A stretch of DNA of 64,000 bases from Sporosarcina sp. FSL K6-1522 (GCF_038622445.1 NZ_CP152019.1:1586501-1650500), one strand, 5' to 3'; positions 16,159 to 25,398 are shown, counted from the stretch's first letter. Notes: generated by a model from the letters alone, not told the origin. Program-made: numbers and translations.

Positions 16159-17120
16159 ATGGAAACAAATTACTTTGTTTTTAAATTAAATGTTCAACCT
16201 AATACTATAGTTAGTTTTAAAAAGGAAGATGAATTCGAGTATTTAATCAGTAAGCTGATTCCTGCTGTATTGGATCATGTAATAGGTATCAAACAAAAAG
16301 AAAGATATGAAGAAATTTATTATGAATTAATTCCTGCATTAAATAATGAATTGGAATTTAATAAACACTTTCATAAATTAGAGGACGAAAGTAGAAAACT
16401 TTATGAATTGTATAAAGAAATATTATTAAAGTATAAAAAAGAAGGAGAAATTTTTTATTCGAAAAATTCTTAAAATCAAATGACAAGTGTAAGCGATTGC
16501 GAAATGCTTTTGAAAAAAGATTTCCGGCTGTAGTAAGATCATATAATCTATTTACTGATGACAAAATTGACGAGGGTGAGAATTTTGAATTTGAAAATAA
16601 GATCGGTACGGGTATTACTCATTTAAGAAAGTTATATAAAATAAAATTATATGTAGACAAATATAAGGAAAAGCTGATAAACCCTTTGAATTTAAAGACT
16701 TATTACCAGCCTACTACAGAACATATTTTAGTGAAAAGCAAATCTTAAGAGGATGCACTATATTATATAACTGATTTAGAAAGAATTATTAATAATGATC
16801 CATTTACTTTAAGTGAAATAGGGAAAATTAATATTAATCTTGTATACGAATCAATAAAATTTGAACAAGAAGAGTATACAGAAATTAGCTTTGTAATTGT
16901 TTATCCAAACGGTAATCCACCATTAGATAGACATAATATATTAAAAAATTCAGAAGCCAAAGAATTGCATACTACACTTATTGGTGCAGACGGGCAACCT
17001 TTAAAACTAGAAAATGTAGAAAATGAGTTAAATGAACAAGCTAAAAGTGGCTATTTAAAATCATTGGTTGGTAAAGGTGTAAATAATGGGAGGGGTATAG
17101 TGAAAAAATTAAAAAAGTAG
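16159..17120 (+). pseudogene. Decayed gene for a ~320-residue unknown cytosolic protein
   Basis: An ATG at 16159 follows GGAGAGGG and opens a 104-residue frame (VFKLNVQPNTIVSFKKEDEF). It stops at 16473, but the next frame continues the protein from about 16455 (LFEKFLKSNDKCKRLRNAFE). Adding one T to the T6 run at 16450 restores it. That frame meets an in-frame TAA at 16746 and then continues to a TAG at 17118 (ALYYITDLERIINNDPFTLS, ISFVIVYPNGNPPLDRHN). So one frameshift plus one nonsense codon break a single AT-rich gene. No family recognised. The membrane-protein gene 17161-17660 follows at once and is also broken, suggesting a two-gene module in decay. Confidence 0.7.
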
Positions 17121-17160
17121 CAGATTTAAATATTACCTTATGAGAAGGGAGGCTATGCGT

Positions 17161-17660
17161 ATGAAAGGGAATTTCTACAAAAAACCGCTAGGTATAATTT
17201 GGAAAGCGGAAAGTAATTTAATGCCTTCGTATTTGGTGATGATTTGGATAATTTTCTTATTATGTTCGATTATTGGTGTTTTTTGTCTGGTTTTTTTAGA
17301 TTTCACATCATTTAAAATGGAAGAATATTTTTCGATATCATCGACAGGATTGACACTTACCTTGGCGTTGTTTGTTGCTGGTAAAGGTGCGTTTAGTGAT
17401 GATGATTTAAAAAAATTAGCAATTTATGAAAGCGATAAAGTTAGAAAAGGACAAGCTTTAATTGATTTTATAGGGCCTTATTTACTTCCTTATTATTTTT
17501 AATAACAGAATTAATATCCTTATTTGGTCCCTTTTTGAAAATAACATTGGAACCTTTATATATAAATTTATTTAAAATATGTTATATCAATATGCTTAGC
17601 TTATTTAACTTAGTTATTACAATGTTGAATGATGTTTATTCCGCAGCCTTCAGAAAATGA
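17161..17660 (+). pseudogene. Frameshifted four-helix membrane protein gene
   Basis: The ATG at 17161 lies eight bases after GGGAGG. The first frame encodes 113 residues with a helix at about 25-47 (LVMIWIIFLLCSIIGVFCL) and a second hydrophobic stretch near 67-80, then stops at 17502. A shifted frame from about 17478 continues credibly to a TGA at 17658: LLFLITELISLFGPFLKITL and a further helix MLSLFNLVITMLNDVYSAAF. One missing T in a TTT run near 17478 would join them into about 165 residues. Likely the membrane partner of the preceding gene. Function unknown; an effector of a toxin-like or defence pair is only a guess. Confidence 0.65.
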
Positions 17661-17701
17661 TGATATGAAGAATCCTTGGCTCTTTTCGGAATGAAGGGTA
17701 C

Positions 17702-17745
17702 AAGGTTCAAGTTGAATTCTGAATTAATTTAGAACCTGGCACCAG
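17702..17745. repeat. GAATTCTGAATT hairpin repeat, copy 1
   Basis: AGGTTCAAGTTGAATTCTGA, then ATTAATTTAGAACCTGGCACC. It is related to 18485-18530 and ends in the same GGCACC as the larger repeat family. Confidence 0.5.
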
Positions 17746-17802
17746 TTTTAGGCTCCATTCTTGGGTCATGGTTCCATTTTGCTATACAAGGGAGAGAACA
17801 AT

Positions 17803-18291
17803 ATGGAAATAGTATATTTGGCAGGTGGATGTTTATGGGGAGTGCAGGCTTTTATAAAAACTTTACCTGGAGTTATGTTCACAGAGGCGGGAAGAGCTAA
17901 TGGGACAAGTCATACACTTGAGGGAGATTATGATGGGTACGCCGAATGTGTAAAAACAGGATTTGATCCGACGGTTGTAACGATAAGGGAACTAATGGGG
18001 TATTTATTTGAGATTATTGATCCATACAGTTTGAATAAACAAGGACAGGATGTTGGTGTGAAATACAGAACGGGAGTATATAGTGAAAAGCTAGAACACT
18101 TAAAAGAGGCGAAGGCATTTCTTCGTGAGAGAAATGATTATGATTTTATTGTTGTTGAAGTATTGCCGCTTACTAACTATGTGAGAAGTGCGGAAGAACA
18201 TCAAGATAGGTTAGCTAGATGTCCAGATGATTATTGTCATATTCCAAAAGAAATATTAAATAGGTATACCTTAACTTGCGCATCTGAATAA
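17803..18291 (+). CDS. msrA: Peptide-methionine (S)-S-oxide reductase MsrA
   Basis: The protein has 162 residues from the ATG at 17803 after GGGAGAG; the earlier ATG at 17761 lacks a site. The catalytic motif is GGCLWG (usually GCFWG), with Cys at residue 10. The conserved ESLH-like glutamate/tyrosine framework and SAEEHQDRL region near the C-terminus match the family, as does VGVKYRTGVY. It reduces methionine-S-sulfoxide in proteins using thioredoxin. There is no MsrB fusion. The final two-cysteine tail (CPDDYC) could serve as resolving cysteines. It is convergent with the glutathione peroxidase gene, another peroxide-defence gene. Confidence 0.85.
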   Translation: MEIVYLAGGCLWGVQAFIKTLPGVMFTEAGRANGTSHTLEGDYDGYAECVKTGFDPTVVTIRELMGYLFEIIDPYSLNKQGQDVGVKYRTGVYSEKLEHLKEAKAFLRERNDYDFIVVEVLPLTNYVRSAEEHQDRLARCPDDYCHIPKEILNRYTLTCASE

Positions 18292-18484
18292 AGTATTTTA
18301 AACCGAGTGTTCTAGGGCGCATCCAGTATTTTTGATTGTTCTTGATTTTAAAATATAGACAAGAAACACTCCGTCTGCTATTTTCGAGTTATATGAAGAA
18401 GTAAGTGATGGACTATCGCATTGCAGCGGTTGAATGTGCTTATTCAGGGCATCTAAAATAAGACAAATAGTAAACTTAGTGATT

Positions 18485-18530
18485 GGTACCAGGTTCTCAT
18501 TGAATTCTGAATTAAATGAGAACCTGGCAC
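18485..18530. repeat. GAATTCTGAATT hairpin repeat, copy 2
   Basis: CAGGTTCTCATT and AATGAGAACCTG form a 12 bp stem around a GAATTCTGAATT core. The surrounding 18292-18636 gap has no gene that I can support. Confidence 0.6.
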
Positions 18531-18636
18531 GCGAAATTATGAAAGTTAGTATCCTTCAGATTGACGGAAGCGAAGAATGCAGGCGAAAGAGCTATCACTT
18601 TATCGTTTTCGTATAGAGATAGCTCCTTGTTGTGGG

Positions 18637-19185
18637 TTACTTGAATAGTTGTTGAATCGCATTTTCAATATCAAGCATGGATGAATCAGGCTCAAATCGG
18701 GCGATTACTTTGCCATGTTGGTCCACTAAAAATTTTGTGAAGTTCCAGCGAATATTATGCCCGAGTAAATAATCCGGATTGTGTTCTGCGATCTGTTGGT
18801 ACAGCATTTTTTGCTGCATCGTATCTTTTGCCATTGGTGCTACGTCCACTTCATGCTTTAAGTAATTGAATAGCGGATGTGTCATGTCACCATTCACTTG
18901 CACTTTGTCAAAAATCGGGTAAGTTACACCGAATTGGCCCATACATTGTGCGGCGGATTGTGCACCGCTTTCAGGATTTTGATTGCCAAACTGATTGCAA
19001 GGGAAGGATAATATCTCGAAACCTTGTTCAGCATATTTCACATAAAGCTTTTGCAAATCTTCATATTGGTATGTAAATTGACACTGGCTTGCTGTGTTCG
19101 TGATTAACAGTACTTTTCCGCGATATGTCTGCATCGATAAAATATCCCCGTTTGCCTTTTTCGCTAAATAATTATAAATACTCAT
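18637..19185 (-). CDS. Glutathione peroxidase family protein
   Basis: The protein has 182 residues; the ATG follows GAGGTG. Peroxidatic Cys is in NTASQCQFTYQY near residue 35 (Cys in place of selenocysteine), the second family motif is LSFPCNQFGNQ near 60-70, and RWNFTKFLVD near 145-154 carries the catalytic Trp/Asn. Bacterial enzymes of this type use thioredoxin to reduce hydroperoxides. Length is somewhat above the usual ~160 because of an insertion around KDTMQQKMLYQQ. It is transcribed toward msrA. Confidence 0.9.
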   Translation of the reverse strand: MSIYNYLAKKANGDILSMQTYRGKVLLITNTASQCQFTYQYEDLQKLYVKYAEQGFEILSFPCNQFGNQNPESGAQSAAQCMGQFGVTYPIFDKVQVNGDMTHPLFNYLKHEVDVAPMAKDTMQQKMLYQQIAEHNPDYLLGHNIRWNFTKFLVDQHGKVIARFEPDSSMLDIENAIQQLFK

Positions 19186-19313
19186 AAAACACCTCGACTT
19201 AGTAGTAGTATCCTATTATAGAGGGAGAAACAAAAGAAGTCTAAAGGTCTGTTTGCCTGGAAGTTCGAAAAATTGTTCGTTTGAATGACTGGTGTTTGAA
19301 ATGTTGCCTATTA

Positions 19314-19423
19314 AAATCCTTGCTCCCACAGAAGGATTTTTATTATGTCTAAAAATAAATTTTAAAAAATGTATCCGATTCTCTCATTTCCTTCTATATA
19401 AAGAATAAAGGGGAATGACCACT
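19314..19423 (+). repeat. Duplicated upstream region, copy 1
   Basis: AATCCTTGC, CACAGAAGGATT and a T-run form a terminator hairpin. It is followed by TTTAAAAAATGTAT, TCTATATAAAGAATAAAGGG and the start of the HTH gene. The same series occurs at 28229-28338, so gene and control region were duplicated together. Confidence 0.75.
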
Positions 19424-20221
19424 ATGACTACTTACTTAAAAGACTATGCACATTTCACAAACACACATGATATGGATGAGGCAGCACGTCGCCACGTTAT
19501 CGAAAATTGGAACGAGATGAATGACGCGGATCGCGCTGTGCTGGATGTGATTCGTCGGTACTCCTTGAAATATGGTGCTGCTCACTTAAAGCACGATACG
19601 ATGGCAGATAACATTGGCAAGTCCAACGTAACAGTTCGTCGCGCGATTCGTAAGTTAGAAAAGCTTGGCATCATCGAACGTATCCATTACATTCGCCCAG
19701 TTATGAACGGACTGGGTGCTAACATTTATACGATTTTGCCCTTCGTTGACCAGTCGACTTTGACCAGGCCGGCAACAGCGGACAAGCCTTGTGACAGTAA
19801 GGATGAGGACGTTATTCCCGCTCCTGAAGCTCTTTCTTCTAAATCTAAAAACATAAAGACCAATACTCTTACAGATACGTATCCTGCGGAGTCGACTCCT
19901 ACACCTACTACGTTATTTGGACGAATGAAAGATCTATTGTCAACGACGATTGGTGACAGTTCTTTAGCACGTCAATTGTTCGGCATTTATCGTGCGCAGT
20001 CATTACGTATGATGAAATTTAGCATTCATGAGCACCAAGGCGAATTATTTGAACAGTTAGCGATGCAAGCACTTCATATTGCAGTTCTAGCGACAAAGCG
20101 CAAGGAGATTCGCAATATTGCTGGCTATATTGATGGTGTACTCCGTAAATTGATCGATAAAGCGTTGTTTGAGGAAGTTTTTATGGTATATGATGTGTCG
20201 ATGGAAGGATTTTTATATTGA
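19424..20221 (+). CDS. HTH protein, replication-initiator-like, paralogue 1
   Basis: The protein has 265 residues from the second in-frame ATG, ten bases after AAAGGGG; the ATG at 19415 overlaps the ribosome binding site. Residues about 25-105 form a winged helix-turn-helix of the HTH_36 type: ADRAVLDVIRRYSLKYG, a recognition helix in NVTVRRAIRKLEKLGII, and a wing. A variable Ser/Thr/Pro-rich linker (about 110-160) leads to a helical C-terminal domain (ARQLFGIYRAQSLRMMKF, IRNIAGYIDGVLRKLIDKAL) reminiscent of DnaD/Rep proteins. Paralogue 2 at 28339 has the same length. It resembles replisome organisers of plasmids and phages; a chromosomal role is unknown. Confidence 0.7.
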   Translation: MTTYLKDYAHFTNTHDMDEAARRHVIENWNEMNDADRAVLDVIRRYSLKYGAAHLKHDTMADNIGKSNVTVRRAIRKLEKLGIIERIHYIRPVMNGLGANIYTILPFVDQSTLTRPATADKPCDSKDEDVIPAPEALSSKSKNIKTNTLTDTYPAESTPTPTTLFGRMKDLLSTTIGDSSLARQLFGIYRAQSLRMMKFSIHEHQGELFEQLAMQALHIAVLATKRKEIRNIAGYIDGVLRKLIDKALFEEVFMVYDVSMEGFLY

Positions 20222-20449
20222 TGAATGGCGCTTTAGTGTTTGATTTACAAATCAATTACCAAAAGGCGCAATTCCACAATACTCAATGAAACAAGGTATT
20301 TGTCGACGTACTCTTAAGCTGACGAATTTCTATAAGCTCACCAGCTGCTTCCAAGGAAATCAAATAAATTCTCCACTCTCCAAAGCTGTTGAAACTTTTA
20401 CTGAAAATCCTCGTCTGTACGTTGCTTGATGGACGGGAGGTATTACATC

Positions 20450-21164
20450 ATGAGGTTTAAAGGATTAGCAATGGCACTATTGGCGGGAATGATTTTGGCA
20501 GGATGCACGAGTGAAACCGAGGAGATAAAGGTTGGAAAAGAGAAAGAATATACCGAAGAAGGATTAGGGAATATTACCGACTATGGGGAAGTTACTATTA
20601 TAAGTGAAGCAGAGTATTTTGTACTCGAAGAGAATGAAAGTCTAAGCTATGAATTAGCTGATGTGAAAATAATCAAACTTGAAAACTATACTGAGCAGGC
20701 TGAATTTCCATTAACATTAAAGCATGGTGTTCTTGATATTAATGAGGTGCCAGCGTCGCTATACATGGTTATTGGCACGGAGAAGATGAAAAATAAAACC
20801 GACAGTCCTATTGTATTTAGTGGTGCTTATAAGATGAAGGAAGGTAACAATAGGAACGTCAGTATCAATACAGAGGACATATTGTTTGATGATGGGTTTG
20901 GCGCGGTGATGGTTAGTGGAGCTGATTACAAATCTCAATTTGCAGCTGTTGTCGTAGCAATCGCAGTTACTAACAAAAAAGAAGTAACCACCCGTGATGC
21001 GCTATCTGAGACGGCTATACAGCTACTGCTTGAAAGGTTTGGAAAAGTTCCTCAAGAATATGAAAGAAGCCATTGTAAATACGGATCCAGTAGCATTGCA
21101 GCTACTATTGGTAAACAGCTTTAAGTTCCAAGAAGTTGACGAAGCCCGAAAATATATTCAATGA
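20450..21164 (+). pseudogene. Lipoprotein gene with frameshifted 3' end
   Basis: The ATG at 20450 lies eight bases after GGGAGGT. A lipoprotein signal peptide has lipobox LAGC near residue 19, followed by a Glu/Lys-rich exported domain. The open frame runs to 21124, but from about 21037 a second frame looks more natural (LEKFLKNMKEAIVNTDPVAL, then NSFKFQEVDEARKYIQ, stop 21162). One extra A in GAAAGG near 21031 would explain it. Just before, codons for AVVVAIAVTNKKE plus GTAACCACCC (20950-20995) resemble the 3' end and terminator of a holin-like toxin gene, so the reading frame may be a recombinant. No function assigned. Confidence 0.55.
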
Positions 21165-21174
21165 AAATGTGCGC

Positions 21175-21304
21175 CGCCAGTCATTCATTCAAAAACACGA
21201 CCTTTTAACAATTGTTATGAGGTCGTGTTTTTATGATTTAATGTGCGGACAGAGAGTATTTCTACGAGTTGATTGAAAAGATTCCAGAGGCTAAACTGAG
21301 TGAA
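21175..21304 (+). repeat. ~130 bp direct repeat, left of DUF262 cassette
   Basis: It comprises the CAGTCATTCATTCA repeat half, a terminator (21191-21233: AAACACGACC and GGTCGTGTTTT arms) and the first 22 codons of a DREYFxEL..KIP.AKLSE frame. The same block recurs at 24524-24652. Here the small frame is cut off and stops at 21320, soon after AKLSE. Confidence 0.8.
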
Positions 21305-21382
21305 ACACCCAGCATATTCTAGGGAAAAAGAATTGCCGGTGGTATTATTGAATAATGTCAAGTTTGGTGGGGGGATTTAAGG

Positions 21383-22681
21383 ATGGCTCTACTTCAAGAC
21401 GAATTAAAAATAACCAAGATGCAAGAATTACTTGGAATGAAATTAACCTTGCCGTCATATCAGCGTCCGTATAGTTGGAGTGTGAAGTCTACAAATACAC
21501 TTTTTCTTGATACTTATCATGCGTATCAAGAAGGTATACGAGAATACAGAATTGGTTCTGTCATTTTACATAAGGAAAATGAAAAATACAACGTTGTGGA
21601 TGGTCAACAGCGACTGACAACCCTTTCGATACTTCTATATTGTTTAGATGATGAAGCTTCGGGGTTATTACAAGAAAAATATAATCAACTATCCAATGAC
21701 GTCATAGTGACTAATTTCAGGATTCTATCCAAGAGGATAAGTGAACTTTCAAAAGATGAGCAAAGCAAGTACAAAGAATATTTACTGGAACAATGTAGTG
21801 CAGTTCAAATTGTTACAGATAGCGTGCAAGAGGCTTTTCAATTCTTTGATTCACAAAATACTCGTGGCAAAGAGTTAGCACCACATGATTTATTGAAGTC
21901 CTATCATTTACGTGAGATGGATGAAGAAGATGAACATCAGAAAATAAGAATGATTAACCGATGGGAAAATGTGAACCAGAATGAGTTGAATGACTTATTT
22001 AAAAGTTATCTCTATCCTTTGACGCAATGGTATAAAGGTAAGAATGGTTTGGGCTATTCTTCAAGTAAAATCGATGTGTTTAAAGGGATTAAAACTACGA
22101 ATGTGTTTAATTATGCGATCTATCATAAAGCGAGTAACCTTTTCGTGGAACAGTTTAATGCAAATGGAAGCAGTGAGCTACTTGCATCTAGAGCATTAAA
22201 TCAGTTTCAATTAACGCAGCCACTGATGGCTGGAAAACGATTTTTCAATTATGCTCTTCACTATGGAAAGCAACTTGAGCAAATACAAAATGTAATCAAT
22301 AAGGTTCACACGAATGAACAAATTCCGGATAGACGCTCGGGAGATATTTACATTAAACAGTTATATGAATGTGTGTTATTGTTTTTTGCTGATCGCTTTG
22401 GGATTGAAAACCTATCTAAAGGTGTGATACAGCAACTATATTCATGGAGCTATTCGTTGCGATTGACGATGAATGCTGTGTATCCTCAGACAATCAATAA
22501 GTATGCACAGGGGGGACATGAACGTGTAAACGAGGGGCTGGATCTGTTTTCAGAAATTAGTGAAATGAACAGTGCAGAAGAATTAAAGCTAATTGTTTTG
22601 GAGCAACCCAATATTGAGGATAAAAATAAAGAGAAGTACAAAGCGGTGTATGATTTACTTTGTGAATGGAATAGGTGGTAG
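21383..22681 (+). CDS. DUF262 (GmrS/ParB-like) protein, first of defence pair
   Basis: The protein has 432 residues; the ATG follows GGGGGGATTTAAGG. Residues about 15-200 form a DUF262 domain: SYQRPYSW near 25-32 and VVDGQQRLTTLSILL near 71-85. The DGQQR loop is the nucleotide-binding/hydrolysis site in GmrS, SspE and related anti-phage proteins. FFDSQNTRGKELAPHDLLKSYHL matches the conserved helix after it. The C-terminal half is helical with no HNH motif, so nuclease activity must come from the partner gene three bases downstream. The inference is an NTP-dependent sensor of a two-protein type IV restriction-like system. Confidence 0.82.
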   Translation: MALLQDELKITKMQELLGMKLTLPSYQRPYSWSVKSTNTLFLDTYHAYQEGIREYRIGSVILHKENEKYNVVDGQQRLTTLSILLYCLDDEASGLLQEKYNQLSNDVIVTNFRILSKRISELSKDEQSKYKEYLLEQCSAVQIVTDSVQEAFQFFDSQNTRGKELAPHDLLKSYHLREMDEEDEHQKIRMINRWENVNQNELNDLFKSYLYPLTQWYKGKNGLGYSSSKIDVFKGIKTTNVFNYAIYHKASNLFVEQFNANGSSELLASRALNQFQLTQPLMAGKRFFNYALHYGKQLEQIQNVINKVHTNEQIPDRRSGDIYIKQLYECVLLFFADRFGIENLSKGVIQQLYSWSYSLRLTMNAVYPQTINKYAQGGHERVNEGLDLFSEISEMNSAEELKLIVLEQPNIEDKNKEKYKAVYDLLCEWNRW

Positions 22682-22684
22682 GCG

Positions 22685-24463
22685 ATGGATAATAATTTAA
22701 CAATCATTCCGGTATCAAGCATTTTTACGAATATCAGTTATGTAGTTCCGATTTATCAGCGTAACTATGCTTGGGGAGAAATGCAAATTGAACAACTGAT
22801 AGAAGATATTGATAGTTCGATTAATGATCCTGACAAAAACTATTTTCTTGGAAATCTTATTGTTAATCAAACGGATAATAATGTTTATGAAGTAATAGAC
22901 GGACAACAACGGTTGACGACATTATTTCTATTAGAAAATTATCTAGGCATGACTTTTGCGAAAGATGCGTTGAGATTTGAGGCCCGTGAAAAATCAAACC
23001 GTACACTTAACATGATAAACAAAGACAACAATGCTGAATTACTAGAGGAATTAGTATCTGTTGAAATTGTGGAGGGTTATCAAATCATCGATAACTATTT
23101 TAAAACGAAAGGTTTCAATAAAGATGAATTAATTAAAAAACTGGAAAAGGTTTTTCTTGTTCGTGTGCAAGTCCCACAAGATATAGATTTAAATCATTAC
23201 TTTGAAATCATGAATACGCGTGGAGAGCAACTTGAACTGCATGAAATAGCAAAAGCTAAGTTTTTAGAAGCTTTGGAGACAGAACACGACAAAAAAACGG
23301 CAGCAGTGATTTGGGAAAAGTGCACTGACATGGACTCCTATATCCAGATGAATTTTGATCCCAAAGTTAGAAAGGCTCTTTTCACAAAAGATTGGACTAG
23401 CATCAAGGACACTATTCGCGATTTCGATTCAATTAGGGAATGTGTTCCTAAGGACAAAGATGACGAAAACTCAGTTCCTCTGATTGACATTCTAAAAGAG
23501 AGTAGACTTCTTAATAATGGAGTAACTGAGGGGGAAGTTGAGAATGAACGTTTTGAATCGACAATTTCATTCCCTAATTTTTTACTTCAGGTCAATGCAG
23601 TTATGGATAAGTTAGGAGAGGAAGATTCAACACTTGATGATAAGCGCTTCTTGAATAATTTATCATGGGCTTGGGCTGACGCTGATAAAGCAAAGAACTT
23701 TTTATTTCATATGTTAAAATGTCGAGTGTTGTTTGATAAGTATATTTTGAAACGTGAATATGCTAGAGATTATAAGGAAACTGGAAAATGGTCATTACAA
23801 CGTTTAGAGAAGTATGGTGATGCGAAAGGTGATAAACCCAAATATGTAGGTACTTTCGGCGATGGCGATAGTCGGAATAATAAACAAATAAGGACCTTGC
23901 AATCCTGCTTGCGTATAACCTACACATCACCTAAGACTATGCATTGGATTTCACTGGTCTTAGCAAAGCTATTAGAGAATGAATCATGTGACATCATTGA
24001 AATCCTTGAAGAGTACTGCAAAACAAAAGTACTCACATCAAACTTTGAAAATGCTAGTGGATTTGGTTTTGAAAGAATCGTATTTACTTACCTTGATTAT
24101 CTTTTATACAGAGATGGGTATTCTTACTTAAAAAAGGCAATAATCTTACCAATGCGTGATGACTGGCAATTTCAATTTAGAAGTTCCGTTGAACATTTCC
24201 AACCACAACGTCCAGTCGAAGGTGTGTCTTGGGAATCGGATGACCTGAATGGTTTTGGAAATCTTGCATTAATAACTGTATCAGGAAACTCGAAGTTTTC
24301 TAATTTGCCACCTGAAGGAAAAATCAGCTCTTACCCAAGCGTTATCGAGCAAAGTTTGAAACTTAAGATCATGAAAGAATTAGTTAATCTTGATGATGAA
24401 AAATGGACTGAAGAAAAAGCAAACAAACATAAAGAAGAAATGTTTAGGATTTTGAAGGGCTAG
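22685..24463 (+). CDS. DUF262-DUF1524 (GmrSD-like) nuclease, second of defence pair
   Basis: The protein has 592 residues. The ATG is three bases after the preceding stop, with GGTGG inside the upstream gene. The N-terminal DUF262 domain has IYQRNYAW near 23-30, VIDGQQRLTT near 69-78 and FEIMNTRGEQLELHEIAKAK near 175. The C-terminal DUF1524 domain has an HNH-like site in SVEHFQPQRP near 500 and NGFGNLALITVSGNSKFSNL near 522-541. GmrSD, SspE and TgvAB-type systems pair these domains to cut modified phage DNA. Having DUF262 in both partners but DUF1524 in one only makes a heteromeric enzyme plausible. Tight spacing implies one transcript. Confidence 0.85.
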   Translation: MDNNLTIIPVSSIFTNISYVVPIYQRNYAWGEMQIEQLIEDIDSSINDPDKNYFLGNLIVNQTDNNVYEVIDGQQRLTTLFLLENYLGMTFAKDALRFEAREKSNRTLNMINKDNNAELLEELVSVEIVEGYQIIDNYFKTKGFNKDELIKKLEKVFLVRVQVPQDIDLNHYFEIMNTRGEQLELHEIAKAKFLEALETEHDKKTAAVIWEKCTDMDSYIQMNFDPKVRKALFTKDWTSIKDTIRDFDSIRECVPKDKDDENSVPLIDILKESRLLNNGVTEGEVENERFESTISFPNFLLQVNAVMDKLGEEDSTLDDKRFLNNLSWAWADADKAKNFLFHMLKCRVLFDKYILKREYARDYKETGKWSLQRLEKYGDAKGDKPKYVGTFGDGDSRNNKQIRTLQSCLRITYTSPKTMHWISLVLAKLLENESCDIIEILEEYCKTKVLTSNFENASGFGFERIVFTYLDYLLYRDGYSYLKKAIILPMRDDWQFQFRSSVEHFQPQRPVEGVSWESDDLNGFGNLALITVSGNSKFSNLPPEGKISSYPSVIEQSLKLKIMKELVNLDDEKWTEEKANKHKEEMFRILKG

Positions 24464-24523
24464 TATTTGTGAGTGAAAGTGAATGATATATGAAGTAGCT
24501 GGTTTATCAGCAAGAATGTGTGT

Positions 24524-24652
24524 TGTCAGTCACTCATTCAAAACACGACCTTTTAACAATCGTTATGAGGTCGTGTTTTTATTATTTAATGTGTGGACAG
24601 AGAGTATTTCTCCGAGTTGGTTGACAAGATTCCAGCGGCTAAACTGAGTGAA
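24524..24652 (+). repeat. ~130 bp direct repeat, right of DUF262 cassette
   Basis: This is the second copy of 21175-21304, including terminator 24541-24583. Together the copies bracket about 3.2 kb that contains only the two DUF262 genes and short flanks. The downstream small frame continues here to 24775. Confidence 0.8.
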
Positions 24653-24775
24653 CTGGGAAAAATGCTGCTAAATATGGACATGCTAAAAAAGGAAGCAAGA
24701 GAGGAGGAGCTTGATGCAATCAGAAAGGGGAATAAGAGATTACGTCCACCGGAATCGAGCCAGATTGTAGGGTGA
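24593..24775 (+). CDS. Small charged protein, possibly 5'-truncated
   Basis: The protein has 60 residues from a GTG: DREYFSELVDKIPAAKLSEL, GKMLLNMDMLKKEAREEELD, and a basic tail. It is helical and charged. There is no ribosome binding site because the start lies immediately after a terminator hairpin, so this may be a remnant whose 5' end was lost. A shorter copy (about 21242-21322) precedes the DUF262 cassette. Function unknown. Confidence 0.4.
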   Translation: MDREYFSELVDKIPAAKLSELGKMLLNMDMLKKEAREEELDAIRKGNKRLRPPESSQIVG

Positions 24776-24850
24776 TTCTGTCACAAAGTTAGTACAAGTG
24801 TTCTCGTTGAGGTATAATAATCTTATACTAAATCAAAGGGGTTTTGCTAT

Positions 24851-25294
24851 ATGAGCCAAAGAGTTTCTTACTACGAAATTGCAGCTGATGGTATGAAAGT
24901 TATGATGGATATGGAAAAATACACGAAAATGACAGCGATCGAACGAAAACTTCGTGAGCTGATTAAAATTCGTGTTTCTCAAATTAACGGCTGTGCCTAT
25001 TGTTTGAATATGCATACAGCAGATGCGCGAAAAATGGGTGAAACCGAGCAAAGAATATACTGTGTGAGTGCTTGGCAAGAGTGTGAATTCTATACAGATG
25101 CAGAGAAAGTGGCTTTAGAGTTGGCAGAGCATGTGACATTAATTCCAACAAAACGTGTGCCAGATGGGCTTTATAAACGAGTACGTGAACATTATGATGA
25201 GAAACAGTATGTGGACCTTGTGCTAATCATTAATCAAATTAACAGTTGGAATCGAATTTCGATTGCAATGGGCAATCGGGCGACTGAACAATAA
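24851..25294 (+). CDS. AhpD-like carboxymuconolactone decarboxylase family protein
   Basis: The protein has 147 residues; the ATG follows AAAGGGG. The alkylhydroperoxidase AhpD core motif is NGCAYCLNMHTADARKMGE (residues about 47-65), with the redox CxxC and following His. RLYCVSAWxE-type context and LVLIINQINSWNRISIAMG complete the fold. Members are small disulfide peroxidases or relatives, and the Bacillales subgroup is often induced by stress. It stands alone, ahead of a copy of the dispersed repeat that may terminate it. Confidence 0.87.
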   Translation: MSQRVSYYEIAADGMKVMMDMEKYTKMTAIERKLRELIKIRVSQINGCAYCLNMHTADARKMGETEQRIYCVSAWQECEFYTDAEKVALELAEHVTLIPTKRVPDGLYKRVREHYDEKQYVDLVLIINQINSWNRISIAMGNRATEQ

Positions 25295-25305
25295 TTCCTC
25301 TTTTA

Positions 25306-25394
25306 TGGTGCCAGTCACTCATTCAATCGTGGAAGTTTAAACAAACATGTTTGTTTGAATTAACGTATTAGTTTGAGTGGCTGGAACCTTTTTT
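25306..25394. repeat. Dispersed palindromic repeat, full copy
   Basis: GGTGCCAGTCACTCATTCA, inner AAACAAACATGTTTGTTT palindrome, then GAGTGGCTGGAACC and a T-run. It lies between convergent genes, where it can terminate both. Confidence 0.75.
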
Positions 25395-25398
25395 ATAG

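Noticed and set aside
21383..24463. DUF262 pair considered as part of a BREX or phosphorothioation (Ssp/Dnd) locus
   Set aside because: No methyltransferase, PglZ, BrxC, SspB-D or Dnd genes lie nearby; the pair stands alone between direct repeats.
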